Positions 52,095 through 61,426 of a stretch of DNA of 64,000 nucleotides are shown in pieces. A program made the position numbers and the translations under genes. This DNA is from Dermabacteraceae bacterium TAE3-ERU5 (GTDB taxonomy: Bacteria > Actinomycetota > Actinomycetes > Actinomycetales > Dermabacteraceae): assembly GCA_019218375.1 (NCBI GenBank), contig JAHUUK010000002.1:124001-188000 (forward strand). Reading direction: 5' to 3'. Each line of letters opens with the position of its first letter. The first letter of the stretch is position 1. A model generated the notes under the pieces. It searched no databases, was not told the DNA's origin, and saw only the letters and a list, made by a program, of their open reading frames with translations.

Positions 52095-52964
52095 TTACCT
52101 AATGCCAGTTTCTGCCACTCGGATTAACGGGTTACTTCCCGGTAATAGGGCGCGCAAGCTATCTAGCGGAAATTCCCATTGCGCCCCCACCATGCTGCGT
52201 AGCTGACCGAGTGCCTGATGCAATAGCATCTCTCCCCCGCCAACCACCTGGCAGTGTGTCGCGAAATATCCGGCTAACGGAGCTGGCCAGGGATCATAGA
52301 GAACGTCCAAGAAAACTGCCTCCGCAGGCAGCGCCACGCCTGCGTCTTTGAAAACGGCCTCGGTTTGTTGCGCACCGAGCAACGGGAGCGTGGAAACGGC
52401 AAGTTCTACCTCGCACATTCCGCCTAGCTCCGCCAGCTCACAAACGCGTACCCGCGCACCAGCAGCCTGTAAGAGCCTCACCAGCGAGGAACAGCGTGCG
52501 GTGTTGCGCACCGCCACCGTGAAGTCGTCGGCCCCCAATTGCAGGCAGGCCGCAGCAGCGGATAGTGCGGTTGCCCCACCGCCCAGGAGCAACGCTTTGC
52601 GCGGCGAAGATGCGCGAAGTCCCGGACGTAGCGCCTCGGCTATGCCGTAAACATCATGGTTCTCCGCCCGCCAACGGCCATCCGGTAAACGCAGCAGCGT
52701 ATTAGCGATACCAAGGGCAGCCACGGTCTCATCGCTTTCGTCGGCCACCTCAGCAGCCCACGGCTTCAACGGCATGGTCACGGATAGCCCCTGCAGATGT
52801 GTCCGCGCCAAGAACTCATCCGCCTGCGCGGGAGTTGCCAGATCTATGCCGTTTTCTAGGTAACGGGCATCCGTGATACCAGCCAGCCGGTAGGCACTGT
52901 TATGCAAGAGCGGCGATAGGGAGTGCCCGATGGGGCTCCCTATCACCGCAAACTCGCGTATCAC
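52095..52964 (-). CDS. aroE: Shikimate dehydrogenase
   Basis: The 289-residue enzyme reduces 3-dehydroshikimate with NADPH in aromatic amino-acid synthesis. AVIGSPIGHSLSPLLHNSAYR (substrate site, near 6-26, in parts), GLSVTMPLKP with the catalytic lysine (near 60-69) and LLLGGGATALSAAAA (cofactor loop, near 126) are present. It is the last gene of alaS-ruvX-mltG-aroE and overlaps mltG by 4 bp. Confidence 0.92.
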   Translation of the reverse strand: MIREFAVIGSPIGHSLSPLLHNSAYRLAGITDARYLENGIDLATPAQADEFLARTHLQGLSVTMPLKPWAAEVADESDETVAALGIANTLLRLPDGRWRAENHDVYGIAEALRPGLRASSPRKALLLGGGATALSAAAACLQLGADDFTVAVRNTARCSSLVRLLQAAGARVRVCELAELGGMCEVELAVSTLPLLGAQQTEAVFKDAGVALPAEAVFLDVLYDPWPAPLAGYFATHCQVVGGGEMLLHQALGQLRSMVGAQWEFPLDSLRALLPGSNPLIRVAETGIR

Positions 52965-54112
52965 TTGCGCTTATTAGCTGCCCAGTTGCGCCATTCCTGC
53001 ACGTTCTTTTCGTGCTCGGCGGCGGTCTCGGCAAACTTGGTCAGGCCGGTGTCGGTATTCACCGTCACCCAGAACAGCCACTTACCGTCGGCCGGGTTCT
53101 GGTACGCCTTCAGCGTCTGCGCACCGGGGTTAGCGATCGGTCCGATCGGTAGCCCCTCGTAACGGTAGGTGTTGTAGGGGCTGTCGATCGCTCGCTGCTG
53201 CGGGGTGGTGGAGATGTTCTTGATGTTGTTGGCGTAAGCAACCGTGGAGTCCAGCTGGAGCTTCATCGGCACCCCGTTAGCTGCTCCCGCCCCCGTCAAA
53301 CGGTTTTCGATAACGCGAGTGACCTTCGGGTAATCCTCCGGATCGCGCGCTTCCTTTTCTACGATCGCCGCGATGGTAAGGGCTTCGTGCCACTTCTCCG
53401 GGGAAATCTTCAGTTCCTTGCGTACCGATTCGTTCTTCGCCACCATCATCGCCAAAATATCCTTGGCCGACATGTTCGGTTCGATGTCATAGGTGGACGG
53501 GAAGAAGTAGCCTTCTGCGCTATGGGCCGGATTTTCCGGAACGCCGAGCGCACGATAGTCCTTCGCCGCTGCCACAAAATCTTCGACCGGGATACCGGTC
53601 TGCTTCGCCAGACGCGCATACATGTCGCTAGAGCGCATTCCCTCGGGAATGGTGACTCGCTTACCGGCACGCGATTCGGGAGATAGCAGCGCCTGCAACG
53701 CCTGGTCGGAACTCATCTGCTTCTTTAAGCGATAGGTGCCGGGAGCGATTTTCTGCGCCTCGGGGCTGTTGGCAAAGAGCGCGATGAAGGGCTTGCTCGA
53801 CGCGATCACGTCGGCTTTCACCATGTTCTGAGCGATCTTGGTGCCGGTATCGCCCTTGTGCACCTCAAACAGCACCTCACCGGTTCCGGGACCGGGGTAG
53901 TCGGACTGTTCGCTAGAGAAATTAAAGTTGGTAACCACCCAGCGGTAGCCGTAGACGCCCGCTACGCCGATCCCCAGCAGTACGGAAACCACCAGCACCA
54001 GCGGCAGGATTGCCTTAACCAGGCCGCGCTGTCGGCGCGGCGGCGGATTTTTGCTTCTCCGCCGTGAGCCGTTCCTACTAGCGCCGGTATTTCCGGAATA
54101 CGAACGACTCAT
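52961..54112 (-). CDS. mltG: Endolytic murein transglycosylase MltG
   Basis: The 383-residue YceG/MltG enzyme cuts nascent glycan strands at the outer membrane face. A basic cytoplasmic tail (1-30) precedes one helix (about 31-52), a LysM-like domain (about 80-150) and the catalytic domain, with the glutamate in AAIVEKEARDPEDYP (near 255), LQLDSTVAYA (near 288) and YNTYRYEGLPIGPIANPG (near 313-330). It starts with an ATGA overlap of ruvX, the usual actinobacterial arrangement. Confidence 0.93.
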   Translation of the reverse strand: MSRSYSGNTGASRNGSRRRSKNPPPRRQRGLVKAILPLVLVVSVLLGIGVAGVYGYRWVVTNFNFSSEQSDYPGPGTGEVLFEVHKGDTGTKIAQNMVKADVIASSKPFIALFANSPEAQKIAPGTYRLKKQMSSDQALQALLSPESRAGKRVTIPEGMRSSDMYARLAKQTGIPVEDFVAAAKDYRALGVPENPAHSAEGYFFPSTYDIEPNMSAKDILAMMVAKNESVRKELKISPEKWHEALTIAAIVEKEARDPEDYPKVTRVIENRLTGAGAANGVPMKLQLDSTVAYANNIKNISTTPQQRAIDSPYNTYRYEGLPIGPIANPGAQTLKAYQNPADGKWLFWVTVNTDTGLTKFAETAAEHEKNVQEWRNWAANKRK

Positions 54113-54594
54113 TGTTCTCCTGTACTAGCTGAGGGCACGAAAGTATCTCCGCATACCCTACCGGTTGCTCGTTCCGTATCTAACGCAGTTTGCAGAATCA
54201 TTACCGCAGCAACCTGATCGACAACGCTACGGTGGCGGCGTTCTTTGCGTCCCGCAGCGTGCAGGGCCTGATGTGCGCTTACCGTAGTAAGCCGCTCATC
54301 TACTAGCCGGATCGGGCACTCATACTCCAATTCGCGCAGCTCATCGGCTAGTTCCTCGCAGAATTCGCGCACGGCAGATGCCGCTTTGCCGAGCGAACCG
54401 TTTAGGCTTCGGGGCAGCCCGACGATGATCACGCCCGCGTTTTCTTCCACCGCCGCATCGGCCACCTGGCCGACGGCGCTCACGCGCGGAAAAGTAGCGA
54501 TTGGAGTGGCAAGCATCCCATCCGGGTCGGACCGGGCGACGCCGACGCGCGCGGCGCCGACGTCTACCCCGATCCTTACGTAACGCTCACTCAC
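54109..54594 (-). CDS. ruvX: RuvX/YqgF family RNase H-fold nuclease
   Basis: The 161-residue protein has IGVDVGAARVGVARSDPDG (near 7-25), IIVGLPRSLNGSLG (near 54) and VRLVDERLTTVSAHQAL (near 95), the motifs of YqgF/RuvX, proposed to resolve Holliday junctions or to trim the 5' end of pre-16S rRNA. It lies between alaS (one-base overlap) and mltG (ATGA overlap). Confidence 0.92.
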   Translation of the reverse strand: MSERYVRIGVDVGAARVGVARSDPDGMLATPIATFPRVSAVGQVADAAVEENAGVIIVGLPRSLNGSLGKAASAVREFCEELADELRELEYECPIRLVDERLTTVSAHQALHAAGRKERRHRSVVDQVAAVMILQTALDTERATGRVCGDTFVPSASTGEQ

Positions 54595-57272
54595 TACAGC
54601 GCGAGTTCGCTCTTGATTGCGGCGAACGCCTGCGCAACGAGCTGCGGTTCACCGCCGCCGCCCTGGGCCAGATCGTCCTTGCCGCCGCCGCGACCGTTCA
54701 TGGCCTGGGCAGCCTGCGCCAGCAGCTTGCCGGCTTTGAGCCCGGCATCGCGCGCCGACTCGTTGGTGGCAATGACGAGCGCGGCCTTACCGTTGCTCTC
54801 CCCCGCAACCGCCACGACGGCCGGGGAGTCATCTCCCAGACGGGTACGCAGATCCATGGCCAGGGTGCGCAGGTCTCCCGCTGCCACGTCGCTGCCCGCG
54901 TCGTGCGCCAGCAGCCTGGTGTTACCGACGGTAACCGCCGCTGCCGCAAGCTCCCCTGCCTGTGCCTGCAGCTGCGCCGCCTTGAGCTTGGCCAGTTCCT
55001 TCTCGGTGTCCTTCAGCTTCTGCGTCAGCGCCTTCACGCGCTCGGGCAGATCGTCGCTGCCTACCTTGAGCATTTCGGAAAGCTGCGACACCAGCGCGTG
55101 TTCCTTCGCCTGGAAACGCTGCGCGCTGCGGCCCACCAGGGCGTCAACGCGGCGCACGCCGGAGCCGATGGATGCCTCGCCAAGCAGCGAGATACTGCCG
55201 ATCTTGGCGGTCGAAGAAATGTGCGTACCGCCGCAGAGCTCGCGCGACCAGTCGCCACCGATGGAAACGACGCGCACGACGTTGCCGTACTTCTCCCCGA
55301 ACAGCGCCATCGCCCCCAGGGCTTTCGCCTCGTCGAGGGACATCTGCTGATCCGTTACCTCAAGGTCTTCCACCAGCATCGAGTTCACGCGGCCCTCGAT
55401 CTGTTCCAGCGAGGAACGCGGCACCTGGTTGTTGTAGCGGAAGTCGAAACGCATGCGGCCCGGCGAGTTCTCCGAACCGGCCTGGGTGGTGGAATCACCC
55501 AGTTCCTCACGAATGGCCTGGTGCACCATGTGGGTCGCGGTGTGCGCACGAGCGATGGCGCCGCGACGCTCAGTATCGATGGCGGCCACGCCGTGCGTTC
55601 CTGCCGCGAGCGTGCCCTCGACCAGGCGACCGCGATGAACCGCGAGGCCCTTTACCGGAGACTGCACATCGTCGACCTCTACCACCGCACCGTTATCGAG
55701 CGAGATGGTGCCCTGGTCGGCAAGCTGACCGCCCATTTCCGCGTAGAACGGGGTCTGGTCCAAGATGACCTCTACCTGGGCCGGGGCGCTGACCTCGTCT
55801 ACCAGTTTGCCGTCCACCAGAACCGAGCCGACCTTCACCTTTGCGGTGAAATCGGTGTAGCCGAGGAAGCGGGTAGCATCGCCCATTTCCTGCAGCAGCT
55901 GGTTGTAGAGGGCGGTGTCGGAGTGGCCGGTCTTCTTGGCCACGGCGTCAGCGCGGGCGCGCTCGCGCTGTTCCTGCATCGCGGCGCGGAAGCCGTCCTC
56001 ATCTACCTTCAGGCCGACCTCGTTGGCCATTTCCAGGGTCAGATCGATCGGGAAGCCGTAGGTGTCGTGCAGCTTGAAGGCGTCCTCGCCCGGCAGCGTC
56101 GCGCTGCCGGAGTCCTTCAGCTTGCGGGCCACGTTATCGAAGATGGTGGTGCCCGTGGTCAGGGTGCGGCGGAAGGTTTCTTCCTCCGAGTAGATGACGT
56201 CCTGGATGCGATCGAATTCGTCGGCCAGTACCTGGTAGGACTCGCGCATAACCGCCTGCGAAACCGGCAGCAGCTCGGGCATCGCGGGCTTGTCATAGCC
56301 GAGCAGGCGCATCGAGCGTACCGCGCGGCGGATCAGGCGGCGCAGCACGTAGCCGCGGCCTTCGTTGCCGGGGCGAACGCCGTCGCCCACCAGCATGAGG
56401 GCGCTACGCACGTGGTCGGCCACGACGCGCATGCGCACGTCGGCCTCGACATCGCCGCTGCCGTAAACGCGGTCGGTGAGCCGCTGGGCGTGTTCGATGA
56501 CGGGGAATACCTGATCCGTCTCGTACATGTTTTCTTTGCCCTGCAGCAGGTAGGCGACGCGCTCCACGCCCAGGCCGGTGTCAATCGCCTTCTGGTCTAG
56601 CTCGCCGAGCAGCGGGTAGTTCTTACCCTTGCCCTCACCGCGCATGTACTGGTCGAACACCAGGTTCCAGATCTCCAGGTAGCGGTCGCCGCCGGGATCA
56701 ACGTTGCCGCCAACGGCTTCGGGGCCGTAGGCCGGGCCGCGGTCGTAGTGCCATTCGGCGCAGGGACCGGCGGGGCCGGGCTGGCCCGTGTCCCAGAAGT
56801 TTTCTTCCTTCGGCAGGCGCACGATGTGGGCGGGGTCCAGCCCGACAACCTTGGTCAGGTGGTGGAAGGATTCGTCGTCGTTCTCCCACAGGGTGACCCA
56901 CATGCGGTCACCGTCGAGGCCGAAGCCGCCGTCGGCCTGGCTGCTGGTGAGCAGCTCCCAGGCGAGGTCGATCGCGCCCTCTTTGAAGTAATCACCGAAC
57001 GAGAAGTTACCGGCCATCTGGAAGAAGGTGCCGTGGCGGGTCGTCTTACCGACGTTTTCGATGTCGTTGGTGCGGATGCACTTTTGCACGCTGGCCGCGG
57101 TCGGGTAAGGAGCCTTTTCGGTGCCGACGATGTAGGGAATGAACGGCACCATGCCCGCGATCGTGAACAGGATCGACGGGTCCGGGGAGACCAGGGAGGC
57201 GCTGGGGACGATGGTGTGGTTTTTACGAGCAAAATAGTCCAGCCAGCGCTGGCGGATCTCAGCAGAACGCAT
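54594..57272 (-). CDS. alaS: Alanyl-tRNA synthetase
   Basis: The 892-residue class II synthetase is full length. The catalytic domain starts with RQRWLDYFARKNH and contains PYIVGTEKAPYP and the TRHGTFFQMAGNFSFG segment (near 75-92, in parts). The editing domain holds the zinc ligands HTATHMVHQ (near 576) and CGGTHISSTAKIGS (near 680), and a C-Ala domain ends near residue 885. AAAGGA precedes the ATG. It starts the alaS-ruvX-mltG-aroE operon. Confidence 0.97.
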   Translation of the reverse strand: MRSAEIRQRWLDYFARKNHTIVPSASLVSPDPSILFTIAGMVPFIPYIVGTEKAPYPTAASVQKCIRTNDIENVGKTTRHGTFFQMAGNFSFGDYFKEGAIDLAWELLTSSQADGGFGLDGDRMWVTLWENDDESFHHLTKVVGLDPAHIVRLPKEENFWDTGQPGPAGPCAEWHYDRGPAYGPEAVGGNVDPGGDRYLEIWNLVFDQYMRGEGKGKNYPLLGELDQKAIDTGLGVERVAYLLQGKENMYETDQVFPVIEHAQRLTDRVYGSGDVEADVRMRVVADHVRSALMLVGDGVRPGNEGRGYVLRRLIRRAVRSMRLLGYDKPAMPELLPVSQAVMRESYQVLADEFDRIQDVIYSEEETFRRTLTTGTTIFDNVARKLKDSGSATLPGEDAFKLHDTYGFPIDLTLEMANEVGLKVDEDGFRAAMQEQRERARADAVAKKTGHSDTALYNQLLQEMGDATRFLGYTDFTAKVKVGSVLVDGKLVDEVSAPAQVEVILDQTPFYAEMGGQLADQGTISLDNGAVVEVDDVQSPVKGLAVHRGRLVEGTLAAGTHGVAAIDTERRGAIARAHTATHMVHQAIREELGDSTTQAGSENSPGRMRFDFRYNNQVPRSSLEQIEGRVNSMLVEDLEVTDQQMSLDEAKALGAMALFGEKYGNVVRVVSIGGDWSRELCGGTHISSTAKIGSISLLGEASIGSGVRRVDALVGRSAQRFQAKEHALVSQLSEMLKVGSDDLPERVKALTQKLKDTEKELAKLKAAQLQAQAGELAAAAVTVGNTRLLAHDAGSDVAAGDLRTLAMDLRTRLGDDSPAVVAVAGESNGKAALVIATNESARDAGLKAGKLLAQAAQAMNGRGGGKDDLAQGGGGEPQLVAQAFAAIKSELAL

Positions 57273-57313
57273 CGGTCGTGTCCTTTCGGGACGTTATACG
57301 TAGGAAAGCAGAA

Positions 57314-57350
57314 ACCCCGGCAGGGATACATGACGTAGTCCTGCCGGGGT
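57314..57350 (-). terminator. Terminator after rpsD
   Basis: ACCCCGGCAGG and CCTGCCGGGGT pair perfectly over 11 bp with a 15-base loop, 53 bp after the rpsD stop, followed on the minus strand by TTTCTGCTTTCC. It separates rpsD from alaS. Confidence 0.82.
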
Positions 57351-57403
57351 CTGCGCGGTGGCGGGCTACTGGCCCGCCACCGGAAGAAAATCTTTGGGAA
57401 AGA

Positions 57404-58030
57404 TCAGCGAGCGTAGTACTCGACAACCAGCGAAACTTCGCAGGTTACCGGGACATCGGCACGCTTCGGGCGGGAGACGAGCTCCGCCTTCAGTTCCTCA
57501 AGGTTTACGCGCAGGTAAGAGGGGGTGGCGGGGAGGACGTCGCGGTGCGCGCCAGCGGCGGCAACCTGGAACGGCTCCATGGCCTGGCTCTTGGGCTTGA
57601 TCTGGATGGTCTGGCCCGGCTTCACGCGGAAGGAGGGACGGTCCACGATCTTGCCGTCAACCAGCACGTGACGGTGGGTGACGGTCTGGCGAGCCTGCAG
57701 CATGGTGCGGGCGAAGCCGGCGCGGAGCACCAGCGAATCCAGACGCATCTCGAGGAGCTCGACAAGGCTCTCACCGGTCAGGCCGGATTCCTTGCGGGCT
57801 TCCAGGTAGGCACGGTGGAGCTGCTTCTCGCGCAGAGCGTACTGGGCACGCAGGCGCTGCTTTTCACGCAGACGCACAGCGTAGTCAGACTCGGTGCGGC
57901 GACGGGCACGGCCGTGCTCGCCCGGGGGGTACGGACGCTTCTCGAAGTACTTGACGGACTTCGGGGTGAGCGCGAGCCCCAGGGCTCGGGAAAGGCGCGC
58001 CTGGCGACGCGCACGGGTGACGTTGGTCAC
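57404..58030 (-). CDS. rpsD: 30S ribosomal protein S4
   Basis: The 208-residue S4 nucleates 16S rRNA folding. The basic N-terminus (TRARRQARLSRALG), the YPPGEHGRARRR motif and the S4 RNA-binding domain (about 95-160: LEMRLDSLVLRAGFARTMLQARQ) are clear. There is no CxxC zinc motif, as in zinc-independent S4. The GTG at 58030 has GAGG eight bases upstream; the frame runs further but gives non-homologous sequence. It stands alone, not in an alpha-operon. Confidence 0.97.
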   Translation of the reverse strand: MTNVTRARRQARLSRALGLALTPKSVKYFEKRPYPPGEHGRARRRTESDYAVRLREKQRLRAQYALREKQLHRAYLEARKESGLTGESLVELLEMRLDSLVLRAGFARTMLQARQTVTHRHVLVDGKIVDRPSFRVKPGQTIQIKPKSQAMEPFQVAAAGAHRDVLPATPSYLRVNLEELKAELVSRPKRADVPVTCEVSLVVEYYAR

Positions 58031-58157
58031 GAAGATTACCTCGTTCTCGACTGGTGTGAATCCATTACTGCAGCCGCGGATTCGCACCCAATACTATCGG
58101 GTTTCCTCCGCTAGGGGCAGCGCCTGGGTTGCGCGCCACGCAAATACTGCTGTGCGC

Positions 58158-59495
58158 TTACTCACTACCGTCGCCGCGCACTATGCCGCGCAGCGTCTGC
58201 AACCGCTTCGCGATGGCCTGTTCGTGGCCGTATCCGGTGGGGCGGTAGTAGTCGACCCCCACCAGTTCATCCGGCGGATACTGCTGCCGCGCCACGCCGT
58301 GCGGGGCGTCGTGCGCGTACACGTAGTCCTTACCGTGCCCCAGGTCCTTCGCCCCCGCGTAGTGCGCATCGCGCAGGGCCGGCGGGACCGGGCCCGTCTT
58401 GCCCGCGCGCACGTCCGCCAGCGCGGCGTCGATCGCGCGATAGGAGGCGTTCGACTTGGGGGCGGTGGCGATGTGCACCACCGCCTGGGCGAGGGGAATT
58501 CTCCCCTCCGGCATGCCCACGAGCTGCACCATCTGCGCCGCTGCCACCGCGACCTGCAGCGCCGACGGGTCGGCCATGCCGACGTCCTCGCTCGCACAGA
58601 TCATGACGCGACGGGCGATGAAACGCGGGTCCTCCCCCGCCTCGATCATGCGCGCCAAATAGTGCAGGGCCGCGTCGGGATCGCTACCGCGCATGGATTT
58701 AATGAAGGCGCTGGTGACGTCGTAATGCTGGTCCCCGGCCCGGTCGTATCGCAGCGCGGCGCGATCCACCGCCTGCGCCACCAGTTCGGCGTTAACCGTG
58801 TCTAGCCCCGCGGCCTCTGCCGCGCCCGCCGCGGCCTCCAGGGAGGTCAGTATCTTGCGCGCGTCTCCCCCCGCGATGCGCAGGAGGAGTTCACGCGCAT
58901 CGTCGGTGAGCTGCACGGAACCGTTTAGGCCGCGCTCTTCCCGCAGCGCCCGTTCCAGCAGCTGCGAAAGTTCTTCCTTTCCCAGGCTGTGCAGGGTGAG
59001 CAGAATGGAGCGGGAAAGCAGCGGGGAGATCACGGAGAAGTGCGGGTTTTCCGTGGTCGCCGCGATCAGCGTCACCCAGCGATTTTCTACGCTGGGCAGC
59101 AGCGCGTCCTGCTGCGATTTCGAGAAACGGTGTACCTCGTCCACGAACAGCACGGTTTCTCGGCCGTGTTCGCGCAGCCGTGCCCGGGCGGCCTCCACCA
59201 CCTCGCGTACCTCTTTCACACCGGCGATAACCGCGGAAAGCTCCACGAACTCGCGTTCGCTCTCTTTCGCCACCACGTTCGCCAGCGTGGTTTTACCGGT
59301 TCCCGGCGGACCCCACAAAATTACCGACGCGGGCGCGTTGGTGCGCGGGCCCGTTTCTACCAGGCGGCGCAGCGGCGAAGCCTGACGCAAAACGGATTCC
59401 TGCCCGACTACCTCCTCCAGGGTGCGCGGACGCATCCTGACGGCGAGAGGCTCACGGTGCCGCTCGGGCAGGGAACTGAACAGGTCCGCGCTCAC
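58158..59495 (-). CDS. rarA: Replication-associated recombination protein A (RarA/MgsA)
   Basis: The 445-residue AAA ATPase acts at stalled replication forks. [12 protein letters not shown] (near 21), Walker [12 protein letters not shown] (near 58), Walker [20 protein letters not shown] (near 112, in parts) and the C-terminal MgsA tetramerisation domain (about 270-430) are present. The open frame continues over 100 codons upstream inside pyrD, but the GTG at 59495 overlaps the pyrD stop and gives the normal N-terminus [11 protein letters not shown]. Confidence 0.95.
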   Translation of the reverse strand: MSADLFSSLPERHREPLAVRMRPRTLEEVVGQESVLRQASPLRRLVETGPRTNAPASVILWGPPGTGKTTLANVVAKESEREFVELSAVIAGVKEVREVVEAARARLREHGRETVLFVDEVHRFSKSQQDALLPSVENRWVTLIAATTENPHFSVISPLLSRSILLTLHSLGKEELSQLLERALREERGLNGSVQLTDDARELLLRIAGGDARKILTSLEAAAGAAEAAGLDTVNAELVAQAVDRAALRYDRAGDQHYDVTSAFIKSMRGSDPDAALHYLARMIEAGEDPRFIARRVMICASEDVGMADPSALQVAVAAAQMVQLVGMPEGRIPLAQAVVHIATAPKSNASYRAIDAALADVRAGKTGPVPPALRDAHYAGAKDLGHGKDYVYAHDAPHGVARQQYPPDELVGVDYYRPTGYGHEQAIAKRLQTLRGIVRGDGSE

Positions 59496-60553
59496 CCGAG
59501 CAGCTGCCGGGCAATCCGGCCCGGCCAGGCCGGACCCTCGTAGATCATGGCGGTGAATCCCTGCACCAGGTCGGCCCCCGCATCCAGGCGGGCACGCGCC
59601 TCGTCGGCGGTGAAGATGCCGCCGACGCTCATGACGCAGGTTTCTGCCGGAAGTTCGCGGCGCAGCAGGGCGAGCACCTCGCGGGAACGCTGCGCCAGCA
59701 TGGGGCCGCTTAGGCCGCCCGCGCCCGCCGCCTCCACCTTGGCGGGGTCGGTCAGCAGATCGCGCGGGCGTTCGATCGTGGTGTTGGTGGCGATAACGCC
59801 GTCCAGCCCGATCTCCCGCACCAGTTCGCACAGTTCCAAGATGTCATCGTCGTGCAGATCCGGGGCGATCTTCACCAGCACCGGCACCGGGTTGCCGTGC
59901 GGGCCGATCACCTTCGCCGCCTCTTCCTGCACCGCTACCAGGATCGGCCGTAGGGCCTGCACCGTCTGTAGTTCCCGCAGCTTCGGGGTGTTCGGCGAAG
60001 AAACATTCACCGCCAGGTAGGAGGCATATGGTGCCAGGGTGCGGGCGCAGTAGCGATAGTCGTCTACCGCGTCGGCCAGCTCGGTGGTCTTGTTCTTGCC
60101 GATGTTTACACCGATCACCGCGTCGCCGCCGCGCTTTTTGGCGCGCACCTTGGCCAGCCGCGCCGCCATCGCGTCGGCGCCGCCATTGTTGAAGCCCATG
60201 CGGTTGATTAGCGCCCGGTCGGGGACCAGGCGGAAGGCGCGCGGGGCCGGGTTGCCCGGCTGGGGGCGCGGGGTGACGGTGCCTACCTCGACAAAGCCAT
60301 ACCCCATATCGAGCAGCGCCAGGGGGATTTCCGCGTCCTTATCGAACCCGGCTCCCATGCCTAGCGGGGTCTTAAAACGCATTCCCATAACGGTGCGCCC
60401 CGCCCCCGCGCCGCGCGCAAAAAGGGTGCGTAGTGCCAGCGGGCCACCGGGGATGCGGTGGGCCAGGTTGAGGGCCCACACGGTGGCGTGATGAGCGAAT
60501 TCCGGATCGGTTTTGGTCAGTCCGTGCTTGAAAACAAAGTGGTAGATGCTCAC
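59492..60553 (-). CDS. pyrD: Dihydroorotate dehydrogenase (quinone)
   Basis: The 353-residue class 2 enzyme oxidises dihydroorotate in pyrimidine synthesis and passes electrons to quinone. The N-terminal helices (about 1-40) for membrane and quinone binding, [15 protein letters not shown] (near 65), [10 protein letters not shown] (near 115) and [15 protein letters not shown] with the catalytic serine (near 177) are present. The GTG start overlaps the stop of the upstream membrane-protein gene. Confidence 0.95.
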   Translation of the reverse strand: MSIYHFVFKHGLTKTDPEFAHHATVWALNLAHRIPGGPLALRTLFARGAGAGRTVMGMRFKTPLGMGAGFDKDAEIPLALLDMGYGFVEVGTVTPRPQPGNPAPRAFRLVPDRALINRMGFNNGGADAMAARLAKVRAKKRGGDAVIGVNIGKNKTTELADAVDDYRYCARTLAPYASYLAVNVSSPNTPKLRELQTVQALRPILVAVQEEAAKVIGPHGNPVPVLVKIAPDLHDDDILELCELVREIGLDGVIATNTTIERPRDLLTDPAKVEAAGAGGLSGPMLAQRSREVLALLRRELPAETCVMSVGGIFTADEARARLDAGADLVQGFTAMIYEGPAWPGRIARQLLG

Positions 60554-61005
60554 GCTTTTACCCTATCCCCACTCTTCAGGACATACAGCAGGCCGACCAG
60601 CGGCAATACCAGCGGCACGAAACCGTATCCGATGCCGTACAGCGACCAGACCGTGGCGTGCGGGAAGTATTCGGGATGTAGCAGGCTGAGGGTGCCGACG
60701 GCCAGCACGCCGCACAGTTCAAAGGTGCAGACGGCGATAAACCCCTGCGAATGTGCACCGCGTTTAATCAGCAGGACGAAGGCCAGCAGATAGGTGCAGG
60801 CCGCCAGCAGGGACAGGCTGTAGGCCAGGGGTGCTTCGGAGAAGTCACGGATGGTCTGCACCAGGGAGCGTGAGGTCGCGGCCAGCGCGAAAATGCCGTA
60901 GACGGCCGCCAGGGCGGTGGAAAACCCTCGCTTCTGTTCCCCGTTTTGCCGCGCGGCAGCCGTTTTGCGGGCCTCGCGCTCGGGGTGCAAGAAGTCTTTG
61001 TTCAC
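60550..61005 (-). CDS. Small integral membrane protein, function unknown
   Basis: The 151-residue protein has a basic head (VNKDFLHPEREARKTAAARQ) and four hydrophobic helices (about 33-52, 62-80, 86-106 and 122-142). The GTG at 61005 overlaps the stop of the preceding gene, and its own stop overlaps pyrD, so it is translationally coupled on both sides. No conserved catalytic residues are seen. The frame is open further upstream, but that sequence is antisense-like. Confidence 0.65.
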   Translation of the reverse strand: MNKDFLHPEREARKTAAARQNGEQKRGFSTALAAVYGIFALAATSRSLVQTIRDFSEAPLAYSLSLLAACTYLLAFVLLIKRGAHSQGFIAVCTFELCGVLAVGTLSLLHPEYFPHATVWSLYGIGYGFVPLVLPLVGLLYVLKSGDRVKA

Positions 61006-61376
61006 GACGCGAAACCTCCGGGCCACATTTGGGCCAAACGCATTTGCAGTACGGGCATGGTCAGGGCGGCCACCAAAATTGCGGCGCTCCCCCAGCGGGA
61101 ACGCTCCATCAGGGAAAGGTATCCTCCGCCGACGGGAAGCAGTACTCCCGTCAGCAGGTAACCGTACAGCAGCACTCGATCCGGCGCGCCGGACCCGCTG
61201 ATATCTACCGCGGCTAGAGCAATCGCTTCCAGGAGCCATACGAGGCTGACTAGCAGCGCCCCCGCAAGCAGAACCAGGTCGCTCCGAAGGTCACGCGCAA
61301 CGTAGAGCGCACCGAGGGCGGCGCAGCCCAGCGACGTCGCGTACACGGCTATTCCCAGCCACCAAACCACTCGCAA
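61002..61376 (-). CDS. Small four-helix membrane protein, function unknown
   Basis: The 124-residue protein has four predicted helices (about 3-24, 34-54, 67-84 and 92-112) with short loops. Its stop overlaps the start of the next membrane-protein gene, so the two probably act together. It is divergent from pepA with about 49 bp between starts. No known family was recognised. Confidence 0.65.
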   Translation of the reverse strand: MRVVWWLGIAVYATSLGCAALGALYVARDLRSDLVLLAGALLVSLVWLLEAIALAAVDISGSGAPDRVLLYGYLLTGVLLPVGGGYLSLMERSRWGSAAILVAALTMPVLQMRLAQMWPGGFAS

Positions 61377-61413
61377 TTCCCCCTACAGCGCTTTACCTAC
61401 AGCTTATGTCTCC

Positions 61414-61426
61414 TACGATAGAGGGA
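61414..61426 (+). promoter_or_regulatory. Putative leaderless -10 element of pepA
   Basis: TACGAT at 61414-61419 is followed by AGAGGG and the ATG at 61426. The purine stretch touches the ATG and is too close for a normal ribosome-binding site. Confidence 0.45.

Noticed and set aside
54501-56600. 699-codon open frame on the plus strand opposite alaS
   Set aside because: Antisense shadow of a certain alaS gene; the translation is rich in His, Arg and Gly, has no domain, and follows the codon bias of the opposite strand.
57893-58030. Upstream extension of rpsD to 58087
   Set aside because: The added residues have no S4 similarity, and a GTG with a good ribosome-binding site gives the normal N-terminus at 58030.
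59496-59831. 112-codon N-terminal extension of rarA inside pyrD
   Set aside because: The sequence is Arg/Gly/His-rich shadow of pyrD; the GTG at 59495 overlaps the pyrD stop and starts the homologous region.
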